From Thamnaconus septentrionalis (taxonomy: Eukaryota; Chordata; Actinopteri; Tetraodontiformes; Monacanthidae), in the NCBI GenBank assembly GCA_009823395.1, contig CM020501.1:21877861-21941860 (forward strand): a stretch of 64,000 nt of DNA. The letters are read 5' to 3'. A program made the translations under genes and the position numbers. The notes under the pieces are model-generated. The model was not told the origin of the DNA, ran no database searches, and saw nothing but the letters and a program-made list of their open reading frames with translations. Each line of letters starts with the position of its first letter. Positions within the stretch are counted from its first letter, which is position 1. This document shows positions 53,741 to 64,000 of this stretch, in pieces.

Positions 53741-53939
53741 TGGGAATCGAGAACCGGTTCCAACTCAGAACCGGTTCCAATTCATCAGTGCCATTGGAAT
53801 TGTACACCTGCTGTGTTATGGATTCTTCTTAACAATCCTTTCATTTCTCGGCACGCCGTGTCGCGTTGTGTCGCATTATGTCGCGGAGTCAGGGACACGG
53901 CAACGCTCATTTCTTTCAGCCAGGAGGAATCGCGGAGCG

Positions 53940-54085
53940 ACGGAAGCGATCGAAAGCATGGCTCCACTTCGGCAGGAGACGAGAACACTGCCGTGTGTAA
54001 TCAGTGCAACACTGTCGTCTCGTGCAGAGGTGCAAATACCTAAAATATGCAAACATATCTGTCGAGCCGGCACGGAATTAAACTC
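53940..54085 (+). pseudogene. Broken BED-type zinc finger of a hAT transposase
   Basis: RSKAWLHF, then in another frame ENTAVCNQCNTVVSCRG, then in a further frame LSSRHGIKLQE. Together these give the W...CxxC...H pattern of a BED finger, interrupted by a frameshift and a stop. No catalytic transposase domain follows. Confidence 0.65.
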
Positions 54086-55574
54086 CAGGAGCCTGGAGTG
54101 TTCCGCAGCCTCGGTGCTAGTGCTGCTAATGTTGCTGCGGTTGCAGTTTTTAATATGCAATAACTGTTAGCCCAGTACTCATTTTCTGCACTTTAATCAC
54201 TCCTGCACGTTGCTTGGCCTGGTTTTATTGTTTTAGTAAAGGTTTAAGCCCAAGTGTAAGCTAAGTATAAGCTTTTATTTATTTATTTATTTGTTTATTA
54301 TATTTGTTGCTTTTAGTTTCGGGGGGACTGGTTTTATTTTTGTTACCTAGTGTCTGAGAGTATTGTATGAATGTTGCTGCTGTGACTATTTAATTTCCTG
54401 TAAAGGATTAATAAAGTACATCAATCAATCAATAAGTTAAAGTCACAATATCAGACAATGTTGAATCACTGTTTGAGCCAAATATGTTCATGTTGTTCTT
54501 GTGCAGAAATCTTTTGGGGAAAAATGGCTACTTTTGGTGTTGAAGACTGTGTAGAAGTACTTTTTGCCCCTCAAAAAACTACTCATCAGGAATCATTAGG
54601 AGAATTGATAAGGAATTGGGTTGAAAAGCAGAATCGACAATGGCATTGATGTTGATAAAATCTTATCAACTTCCAGCCCTACAGTTAACTACTTCTTCCC
54701 TGACGCCCCGGTACAAGGGGCTGCGATGGGAGAAGCGGCATTTTGTCTTTAAAGCACGTCTGTCTGCCTTGGATAAACACACATGTTGTATCTACACAGA
54801 AGCTCTGACACTCAGCTAGAAGCTCATACAAAATGTTCCTCTGACGTCCGGACAGCAGCAGTCGAAACTACAATAGGAAACAATTGCTTTGATTGTGAGA
54901 ATGTAGCTGTTCTTCACTGTGAACTACAATGTTGTATTGTTTACTATTGTGATGATGATGATGATGATGATGTTTGCATTGAATAAATTTGTTCCCTTTG
55001 GAGACGAGCATCTTGCTTTTACTTTTTTTCTTTGGAGAGGATACTGTGTAGATCAGGGATAATTAAAAAACAAAAAAACTAATTCATCAAATTATCAGAA
55101 CCATTGTAACATTCACATTAAATAAAATTAATTTTACAAGTTGGGTCCACATGAGTTAGCGAGGATAGAAGATGGATGGATGGAACTTGGTTCCAAGAAA
55201 ATCTGAAATTGTGCACAATTGTGCCAAAATGAAGGATACTTTGAAATTTTCAATGTGCTTATATGCCATACTTTACTTTTCCTGTCACCAGACTTGATAC
55301 TAGATGCTGTCCAGAGATTGTTCCATGCTTAGCTCAAGACAAAAGTTTATTCAACATGTTTACAAGGGAGATATAGGCTATAAAAGGAGTGAGGCAAAAA
55401 AAAAAATCTTAAGCCTTGTTCCATTTGCATTTACGCTGCCACAGTTGCACCAGTTGTAACACTTGCACTTCTGATGCATTCTCACATATGCTGCCTTTAT
55501 TTTGATACCAAGATAATGACAATAGGTCCTGCAGTTGCTGAGATGTATCCTATTTATTCAGTCCGACTGAGAGG

Positions 55575-55735
55575 AACGCAGCAGCAGTTGTAGCCAAGAA
55601 CACAGAATCTTGCCATTAACCATTACCTTATAAATCAAGAGCAGAAGTAGACACACTTAAAGGTGAACTATTTTTCTGAGGAAAAAGAAGACAAATTTCA
55701 GCGATCGCTTACAATTTAGCTAACACGAAGCTAAA
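55575..55735. repeat. Duplicated block, copy 2
   Basis: Longer counterpart of 53590-53740; it continues into GCTAAAGTTGGCTAGC and CpG-containing DNA, which copy 1 lacks. Confidence 0.8.
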
Positions 55736-55739
55736 GTTG

Positions 55740-57565
55740 GCTAGCTCACGCAGCCCGCTAACATTACCGACTTCTTGTAAATGTGTCAGTCAACTGACAC
55801 AGAATGAACGAACTGCCTATATATATGTGTCCAACAGATGGCGTAGTTTTACAAGGAATAACATGTCTAACGTGTCTTGAGTAACGTCTTGAATATTGCA
55901 TTGCTCTTAAAAAATAAATAAAATAAAAAAAATAAAAAATCCAAAATATAGTGCAACCAAATAGACATTTCAAACCCTGTCTCAACACACATTTAGAATT
56001 CTATCCAACATCATACTCATTCTATAAATTTGTAAATCTGTTTTTCTAAGCATTCAAGTATCTAGCTTATTCACTATAAGCCTGAACACTATGACCCTTT
56101 AAACAAAAATAATGCAGGTGTATTTCAAAACGTTTCCTTCGAATGAGAAAACCAACCATCGAAATGAAAACATCAATAAATCAGTCACATTTCTTTTCTG
56201 CAGTGCACAACTTCTTTTTTTCAAATACAGTTCTAACAAGTCCATGAACTAAGTATAGTCCAGTATAGGTAAGCGGGAGGAGGTCTGTTATGTCGTGTGG
56301 ATGCCTTGGTGTGGGTGGTGTGAAAATGTCTCTGTGTTGGTGGCGTGGCAGTAATAGAGGCATCGCTGTCCTCAAACAAACTTTGCTCATAACCCGTGAC
56401 AGTTGCTCCCCACTGGGCCCTTATTGCGAACGAGACAGCTAGCCAGTGTAGTACAGGCTGCGCCTTCACTTTGAAGCATTGACACAATGTGAATACGCAG
56501 AGAAAGCAACATTTTCTTTGTCAGCCAAATCAGACAAGCCTAACAATGAATGAACCAATGACCAGGGTTCACCTGTTGGTCCTGGTCAGATTGGTTGTCT
56601 GGCCCCCCTGGACATGATAGCAGGCCCATTTTTCCAAGAAAAGCTGAAAAAAAACCCATTTACATTGCATTGCACGAATACCAAGAAGAAGAAAAACATG
56701 TGGAATTCAAAGGATAAGCATAATAAGACGAAATGAGTCCAAGCCAAGAGGATAAAACACAAAACACACATAAACCTTGTTCCTGCGTTCACTAGATGGA
56801 GGGAACGTTGTTGAATGCGGGGTTTCAAACCCCGATTGTTAAGTGGCCATTTCCTCGTAGATAGCAGTTATTTATACTCTTTAATTGTATTTCTGAGATC
56901 CATTTCATTTCATTTTAGGAAGTACGCTATAGTGCAGCTACAATGTAGCCATAACATACCTCCATAACGTGACTGTTTTCTGTCCTGTTCTGTCCTACTC
57001 AGCTCCAAGTTTTTTTCGGCCCTTGTTATCCAGCTTTAGAAGTGGCTGCTAGTAAATAAGTGGTTCTTTTGCTGTGCGAATGGATTAGACAGACAACATA
57101 CACCTGCTGTACACGTGGACTGAATAAGCAACAATGAATCGAGCGTAGTCCGAATTTATTTGATACTTTAATGCCTTTGTCTGCGTTCTTCTGTGGAATT
57201 GTGAATAGAGAATCAAGGTGAGGCGAAAAAAAAGAAGAAAAAAAGGAAAAAAAAAAGGTGAGGCAAATTCCAACCACATCTATACAATAAAACATGTTTT
57301 ATTGTGTTGCCAATATTGTTTTTCACCAATGTAAAGAACAGGCCACTCAAATTTACATTTATCGTTTACACAGAGTCAGTTTCACTGTAAACTTAAATTG
57401 GAAAAAAATACATTTCTTGTTCAGTGTACTTATTCAGTACACCTTGAAAGCAACCAGTGAGCAGCCCAATAATGCATATTAACCCTGCCCCCTGCAACTC
57501 CTCCCCACATACCCCACTTCCCACCTCCTTTAGGAAAAAAAAGACCTTAAAAATATAATATATAT
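55740..57565. other. Intergenic spacer upstream of gria2
   Basis: A/T-rich, with short open frames that show no recognisable similarity. No exon or RNA gene was found. Confidence 0.4.
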
Positions 57566-57568
57566 ATG

Positions 57569-57615
<47 letters not shown>

Positions 57616-57620
57616 ATGTG

Positions 57621-57710
<90 letters not shown>
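57569..57710. repeat. (TG)(TA)(CA)(TG) palindromic microsatellite
   Basis: Successive TG, TA, CA and TG runs make two overlapping inverted repeats, 380-520 bases before the gria2 start codon. Confidence 0.9.
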
Positions 57711-57729
57711 ATTTCCCGCCACGGTGCGT

Positions 57730-58084
57730 CCTGCTGCAGTGTCTTCTCTCCTCTCTGGCCTCATTAAGGAGGCGGCTTGACGACTCCGGCTCGGCCGTCC
57801 TCGGCTCCCACTCGTGTCTCATCGGCATTCCTTCGCAATCCACGCGCGCCCCCGCCCGCTCGCGCGCACACACACACAACGCTCGCTCCCTCGCCCCCTC
57901 CTTCAGTTCTATAGCGGCAGCGGCGTCGGCGGCGTGAGGCACGCGCATCTCCGCGAGAGCCGTGCGGGCATCTGCAGAGCTCGAGCTCCCGGAACCTGCG
58001 ATGACGCTGTGAGCTCGCGCTGGGTGTGTGATGGAGAGACGGATGCGCTGCTAGGAACCGGAACCGCGAGGCCCGAATACGACC
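57730..58084 (+). promoter_or_regulatory. gria2: CpG-rich promoter / 5' UTR of gria2
   Basis: Base composition changes abruptly to CpG-rich (CGCGCGCC, GGCAGCGGCGTCGG). The region contains GAGCTCGAGCTC-type words and leads straight into the ATG at 58085. No TATA box is obvious. CpG-island promoters are usual for AMPA receptor genes. Confidence 0.5.
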
Positions 58085-58157
58085 ATGAAGCTGCTGCTGC
58101 TGCTGGCGGCCCTGCTGTGGCGCGAGGGACGGTGCGGATCCCCGAGCGTCCAGATCG
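58085..58157 (+). CDS. gria2: AMPA-type glutamate receptor, first coding exon (partial gene)
   Basis: Seventy-three bases encode a signal peptide (MKLLLLLAALLW...) and then SPSVQI-G, ending in phase 1 at a GTACGA donor. AMPA subunits begin their mature N-terminus with (S/N)xIQIGGLF, and GRIA exon 1 stops at the same point. The next exon is not in the window, so intron 1 exceeds 5.8 kb. Subunit identity rests mainly on synteny: GRIA2 is the neighbour of GLRB in human. Gria1, 3 or 4 cannot be excluded from this exon alone. Confidence 0.65.
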
Positions 58158-58182
58158 GTACGATTCTTCCATTTATCCCCCA

Positions 58183-58333
58183 TCCTCTTCATCCTCCTCC
58201 CCCTCCCCCTCCTTCTCCTCCACCTCCTCCCCCTCCTCGCAGGCCCTGTCTCCATCGGCACCTCCTGCTGCTGCTGATCACCTCGTTCCTTCTCCTCCTC
58301 CTCCTCCTCCTCCTCCTCCTCCTCCTCCTCCAT
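58183..58333. repeat. CCT/CTC-rich polypyrimidine tract
   Basis: It includes about 14 consecutive CTC triplets (58290-58331), at the start of gria2 intron 1. Mirror-symmetric homopyrimidine DNA can form triplexes. Confidence 0.9.
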
Positions 58334-58620
58334 TAGCTCCTCGCGGTGACGCGGCCTTCACTGGACCTGCTGCAGTGCTCCAATAATGTCAACATTTTCA
58401 GATCTGTGCGTATGTGTGTGTGCGTGCGTGCTCGCGCGCGTGCGCCTCGGTGCGCGTGAACCTCTAGTGGCCTGACGCGTATGCGCGTGCGTTCACACGT
58501 GTGCTGGTCTTGTTCTGCTCATCCTGAAAGCAAATGAGGACAATGGGATGGAAATGCACATAATATGGAATATGTACAGGCTGTGGTATTTTAACAGCAG
58601 ATGTTTGAATATTCATCTTC

Positions 58621-58627
<7 letters not shown>

Positions 58628-58711
<84 letters not shown>

Positions 58712-58785
58712 TCACATATGTATTCATACATATAATATATGCAACAGCACCAAATACTTTGATCATTTTACATAAGACTCACTGG

Positions 58786-58858
<73 letters not shown>
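58628..58858. repeat. (TA)n and (TG)n microsatellites in gria2 intron 1
   Basis: A ~37-unit TA run fills 58628-58701 and a ~35-unit TG run fills 58788-58858, separated by 85 bases. Confidence 0.95.
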
Positions 58859-58859
<1 letters not shown>

Positions 58860-58860
<1 letters not shown>

Positions 58861-61309
58861 AGACCAAATCGCTGGATTTCTTTTGCATTGCCACAAAATA
58901 TTTTTGCGCAGACGCGAGCCAAGACGGCAAACTTTCAGTGGCAGCATCACACTGGCCTCTTCCATCCACCTTCACCACGTCTGGGGTGCTCCTCATTCTC
59001 CTCATCCTATTGGCCGGTTGTTCTGTGTAACAACCCCCCCGCCCCCACCCCATGGCCCTGTGACAGCCGAGGCATCACAGGGGGTGGACGCCGAGTCTTA
59101 ACGGCGGGGAGGGAAACATCTCCGAAGGTGTGAGGTGAGGGGGAGGAACCCCGGGAGCAACAAGGGCTCCGGTGAAAAGTTGGTCAGGAGATGTTGGAAG
59201 CTGGCGGAGGCCTGGCCTGGCTGCTGGTGGCGACCAGCACTTTCTGAAGGCTAGAACTTTTCCTTTCTTTTTCTTTTTCTTTTTTTTTACCCCTCGTGTG
59301 GGTCGCGGACGTAGGAGAGTGCTGCATTTGGCAAAAATTCCTGGTCGTTTTCGCTGCGGTTCTGCACCGGGTAAAATGAAGGAGCAGCAGGTGCAAATGG
59401 CTGCAACCACTGAGAATCCCACCAATTTTACAGGCATCGCAGTGGGATTTAAAAAAAAGAAAAGAAAAGAATGAAAACATGGCAGAGACTTCACAAGTTA
59501 CTGACCTTCTGGTGTTCTATGGCAGTTCCATCCTCCTGCCACTAGGGGTGATCAGCTGGCTCACTGTTTGCTGTTTTCCTGTCCTCTGGCCCTCGGCTGT
59601 CTGATCTTTTTTGTGTCTTGGCTGATTGTGCTGTTAAAGTACTGCATAGCAAAACCTTTGTGCCACTTAAAGGTGAAGTGTGTAATATTTTGAGATTTTG
59701 AGAAGAAACGGTGACATTCAGTGGTTACATTTTAGAGATTTTGCAGTGCTCTACTGCCCCTGGACAGTCAGTGACAGGAGAGAACCTCTGTCTGCGTTCC
59801 ACTATATGCAGGGAAAATATTAATTTCTGTCCAGTTACACATCACTGAGAAATAAAATATGATTCAGAGTGTTTTGTTTTTTTTTGGTTCAATCCCATTT
59901 CACCCCTTTGGCCCAAACAGCTCAGCCACCCGCCCCTGTCCAGTGCTGAGGTGTGAGCTCTCTCGGATAAAGCTTCGGGGGCTTAAATTGCCCTTGACGC
60001 AAAGATTTCCCGGGGTCACTCCTCAGATGATTGGCTTTGAAACATCTCCCAGAATGCCTTGCACGTCTTTGGCCACGGCGACAAAATGCTAATTTTTCTT
60101 TCGCCACTATATTTTTTTTTTTTATCCGCAACAATCATTCTTTAAAAGAAAACCTTAACAAAACTTGTTACTGAGCGCTTGACTTTTGTAGAAGAAATTT
60201 CTGCATTATGACATATTTTTTCATGGAGTTTTATTTTCCAAATACAAACAATGAACAATTTTGCAGGCTGCCGTCGATCCAGCCAGTTAACCAACTTCCG
60301 GCCACTGCCCACTCCTCAGAGCCAAAGGCCAGCTGGAGACCTCTGAACCCTTCTAGGTGGCACCAGTCAGTACTAAATATTTTTTGAGATTACTGCTGAA
60401 GTTAGATCTAATTGGACTGACCTTGGCTTTACTTAGTGCACTAGCGTTTTGCAGTTCTCGTGACCTTTTCAAGAACCAGGGATTTTTTTTTTTCTTAGGC
60501 ACATTCAGACAGTATATGAGCCCAGGACTACCAACCCCAGTTCCTAAAACTATTTTAGCTCCTACCCCAAGGCAGTTCCGTGAGAAGTCATATGAAGTAG
60601 GTGTAAAAAAAAAAAAAAAAAATCACTTGTCTTTGAATCGTGACAAAATCACTACACAATGCTACGATATAGCCATTTCCGTCATTTAAAATTTGAATTG
60701 AATAACAAACAACTCAATCAATATTTGTTTGTTTATATATGTATATATGCACATACAGTATATACATATATACACACACACAAACAGAGGTGTTTTTTTT
60801 TAGAAAATGTATTCTGTTGGTCTCTCTTTTGATTGAACAAAGGATGTGGATATAGCACTTTATGAAAAAAAAGTTTGAAGATCGATCGATTAACTTCGTA
60901 GTGCTGAACGCGTCTCACGACAGCAACTCTGAAGGCGAGACTCACTTTCCACGCTAATGTCTCTGCAGACGAAAGGAAGGTGGGGGTCATTCCAATTGGT
61001 TCCGGACCCCTCAAAGGGAAAAAAAAAATACTTCGGGCTCACAATTGAGCTTTTGCTAGCTGCCCGAATGTAACCCAGTGCTAGAACTGGAGCTAGCTAG
61101 AGGCTACGTGACACAGCCGGTGAGCTCTGATCCACTCAGCCGCCCTGAGGCCGACATCCAGAATGATACCACGGCCGAGCTTCCACCTCCACAGCGATAT
61201 TGAAGCAGAGTGAGATGCAGAATAGCCTCAGTCCTTAACGGTAGCGCCACTGCCGCCCTCCCCACTCCCCCCCCAGCATAAACAGCAGCCTCCACCCTGC
61301 CCCCACCTG

Positions 61310-61340
<31 letters not shown>

Positions 61341-64000
61341 CTGTCTCTTATGCTAGCAGAGAAATACAGACCACTGCTTAAATGGGTCACAGCTGAGAAA
61401 AAGCCAATCAGAGTTTGGTCCGAAGGAGCAACGTCAGCACATGGTTGGGGACACCGAACAAGATGGCAGCTTCCTCTCAGCCACGTCGCTGAAGATGCAG
61501 CTGACATTAAAACTTAATACGCCACAGATGACAAACGAAAAAGGCCTGCGATTCGCCTCGGCTAGAAAAAAAAAAGAAGGAAATTAGTGGCAAAAGGAAA
61601 AAAAAACTCAATTAAATGTGAGTTTATTAAAATGCAATTCTAGCTAAATTCTATTTTCGAAATTATGTTTTTTTATTTTGTAATCATTTTTCGACAAACT
61701 TTCATCGACCATGCGTATTGTAGAATGGCAATATTCAAAATTGGAAATTAAAAAAAAACCTCTTGAAGTAACCATGCCACCCCCACTCGTGATCATCTGA
61801 CTACTCCACCATCAGAGAAACATCAGAGTGACTGAGGGAAAAGCGGAGCATCCCCGTTCAAAAGAAAACACCACAGCCTGATTCACCGACTGCGGAGAAG
61901 CAACTTAACATCACAATCAAACCAATCAAGCTCTCAGGTGTTTCTTTCACCTTTAACAGCGGCTCAGACCAAACAAATTGTCACTGCTTGCTGCTCACAG
62001 CTGCTAATGTTTGCAACTAAATACCCATACGGTGGCCAACAAAAAACTAAGTGATGTAATATGCATTCCAGGCCTCAAGGTGGCAATGCAACAGAGTAAC
62101 ACAGGCGTGGGCAAGAGCAGGAGGCAGCAATAACGAAACAGAGACCTGCAAAGGTAAAGCAGGAGACCACAACAACTGCCGACTGATCCCCCCCAGATGA
62201 CGTCATGGCATCATGACATCATCGCCTCCTCAGGCTCCACCCACTAACTGCGGCCAGAGAGATGGTTGCACTTTCAAAAGATTATTCCTATGAGCCCTTT
62301 TTTTTCTGGCGTTAGTAGTTTCTTTCTCTAGCAGAGGCATTGAATTTATCTAACGCGGGCCCGTCAAACCATCTGCCGCTGCTTCAGCCCTCGTAAACAA
62401 ACACCCACAGTGAGTGAGTCAGTGAATCAGTCAGGGAGTCCATGGCAGCCAGACTGACTGACTGAAGACTGAACATTCTCTGTCTTTCTAGCTGTCGTTT
62501 TTTGTTTCCTTTCCTGCAGAATTTAATTTTGATGTTCTTTCATTTATGAAAATATGTTAAGTCTACTTAAAAAGGCCTTTATTTATATGACGAAATAAAT
62601 ATATACAGTTGTGTGTGTTATCATGTCTGCGTTCGGTAATTCCGATAAAGCTTTGGCTTATTTTATTATTTTACTGGTTTATTTGTTTTTGCCCCCCCCA
62701 CTCCCCCCTTATTATCTAATTGGTTACAAACATCCTGACAGGCTGATGACACTTTCCCCGTTTTTCAACGCACTTCAGTGGCAAGGATGCAGTTTTTCTC
62801 TACTCTCTGCAGACACTAGGGGGCACTCTGCGAGGACGAGGGGCGGGTCATGCCTCAGCTGTTTTCCACTCAGAGACGTTGTGGTCTCTCTCTCTCTCGT
62901 TGTGTTCTGCTTTGTTTGTAGCGGCAGGAGCTCCACAAGATTTCCGGAACATTCCGCTGCCAACTTGCGGCTCCATCGCCCATGAACGGAACCGCTGGCT
63001 CGCGGCTGCCTGTGCGGAAACGTGACCTCATTCTGCCAGCTAGGCCGCAAGTGCAGAGGTTAAATTACTTTAATGGACGGGCGTTTTTTTTTTTTTTTTC
63101 TTCCTTTGCCCATGCGCGTTTGTTCTTTAATTATTTGAGGGGAAAAAATTGAGTGCACAAACTGATCACTGAGTTGGTCAGTGATTCAGGGACTCGCAGA
63201 TGAATGTGAATTGTAGCCGGCGGAGCTGTGTTTTTGTTGTGCTGTTTGTGTTGTGGTTGAGCCGCAGCGAAGGAACGCTGCAGGCCTGAGGTGGACTCTT
63301 AAAAGCCGACAGGACCGAGTCAGCTGGAACGGGAGCGGACAGGAGGCCTCGTTAGTCATCAGCTTGTTATCGGCCCCAACAGAACTCCTTGTTGGCAGTT
63401 GTGTTGCACCGGACATCATCAGAAGAATCACATCTGTCCAAGATGGTGGCATTGACTTTTTTTTTTTGTACAAACTGACACCTGAACTACCGACTGCTGT
63501 AGCAACTGCTACTACTACTACTACTACTACTACAGCAACATTTCCAAGGACCAAAAACCTGTATTCTATCATTTGGCCAGCAGGGACCGCCAAAGTTGGT
63601 TGCAAATAAGTAAAAACAAAGATTACTGAGTATCATGTATATCATATAATAAAATCCTAAATTCACACGCTACAAACTAGTTACAATTTTTTTTGTTTAT
63701 TTAAATTGCTAGTAAAAATAAAATCAGCAAATACCATGAAAAGGGCCATAAAGTTGTGGGTGTGGCTAAACTTTAGTAGCCGAATGTGGAACCAAGGTGG
63801 CGCTAACTGTGAAACCAACCTCTAGGCTCCGATCAGGTTTTTGACAAATTGATGGGTTTTGTTTACGTTTTGCTTATGTTGTCTGTTAGCTTGATTATTT
63901 TTTTTTGTTATTAACTCTGGGAGGAAATCTGTTCCATTTGTGAACCTCCAGACTGTCTGTGAAACAGAGGTGAGGAGTGAATGTGTTGATTTCCATCAAT
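58860..64000 (+). other. gria2 intron 1, no exon found
   Basis: None of the open frames matches the expected second AMPA-receptor exon (GLFP...). The stretch holds short CA runs (61312-61335), a CTA trinucleotide run (63509-63535) and debris of dispersed repeats (63430-63610 and 63720-63850; relatives at 19906-20150 and 24040-24110). Confidence 0.5.

Larger units (their letters stand above)
52375..54681. mobile_element. Composite hAT-family element with 8-bp target duplication
   Basis: It begins TAGGGGTGACTTGGGAATCG and ends in ATCTTATCAACTTCCAGCCC followed by TA, with perfect CAGTTAAC on both sides (52367-52374 and 54682-54689). Perfect 8-bp duplications are characteristic of hAT transposition. 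The ~120-bp left end occurs twice: at 52379-52499 and, with about 10% difference and no tip, at 53741-53860. Between the two copies lie coiled-coil gene segments. After the second copy comes a broken BED zinc finger, then the right end. Confidence 0.75.

Noticed and set aside
57764..58386. Open frames of about 190 codons on both strands over the gria2 promoter
   Set aside because: High-GC DNA and CTC triplets give long chance frames; they overlap the real signal-peptide exon in other frames.
62611..62985. 124-codon plus-strand frame in gria2 intron 1
   Set aside because: It does not resemble AMPA receptor exon 2 and lacks convincing splice borders.

Overview
The window looks like nuclear DNA of a ray-finned fish, probably a compact-genome percomorph. 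Genes are split into many short exons with GT-AG introns. The DNA between them is full of TG/CA, GA and TA microsatellites and small inverted-repeat elements. The gene content is vertebrate: CD22/Siglec-like Ig receptors, complement C3, glycine receptor beta and an AMPA-receptor first exon. The species cannot be named from the sequence alone.

Layout. (1) 0.8-15.9 kb, plus strand: three tandem copies of a CD22-like receptor. Unit A (864-1781) keeps only signal-peptide, transmembrane and tail exons. Unit B (2876-8410) is an intact three-Ig-domain form of about 365 aa. Unit C (10339-15881) is an intact four-Ig-domain form of about 490 aa with several tyrosine motifs in its tail. Units B and C share their 5' halves, and A and B share their 3' halves, so the cluster arose by segmental duplication; later element insertions tell the copies apart. 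(2) 17.0-33.4 kb, minus strand, tail-to-tail with unit C: a complete C3-family complement gene in 44 predicted exons. It departs from standard C3 in five ways: a GCVEQ thioester, a Ser at the catalytic His position, a long Thr-rich and acidic insertion after C3a, three in-frame N-terminal micro-exons, and a one-base frameshift in a C7 run inside the thioester domain. (3) 35.5-46.5 kb, plus strand: glrb, complete, with a fully conserved gephyrin-binding loop. (4) 46.5-57.7 kb: gene-poor DNA with several transposable elements, including a 2.3-kb composite hAT element with a perfect 8-bp target duplication and a decayed coiled-coil gene fragment. (5) 57.7-64 kb, plus strand: promoter, first coding exon and start of intron 1 of an AMPA receptor gene, most likely gria2. 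GLRB and GRIA2 are also neighbours in human, which supports that call.

The left half is immune: complement next to putative sialic-acid-binding inhibitory receptors. The right half is synaptic: an inhibitory glycine receptor subunit next to an excitatory AMPA receptor. I see no evidence that the two halves are functionally linked. All exon borders were read by eye from splice signals and reading phase. They have not been tested with transcripts.
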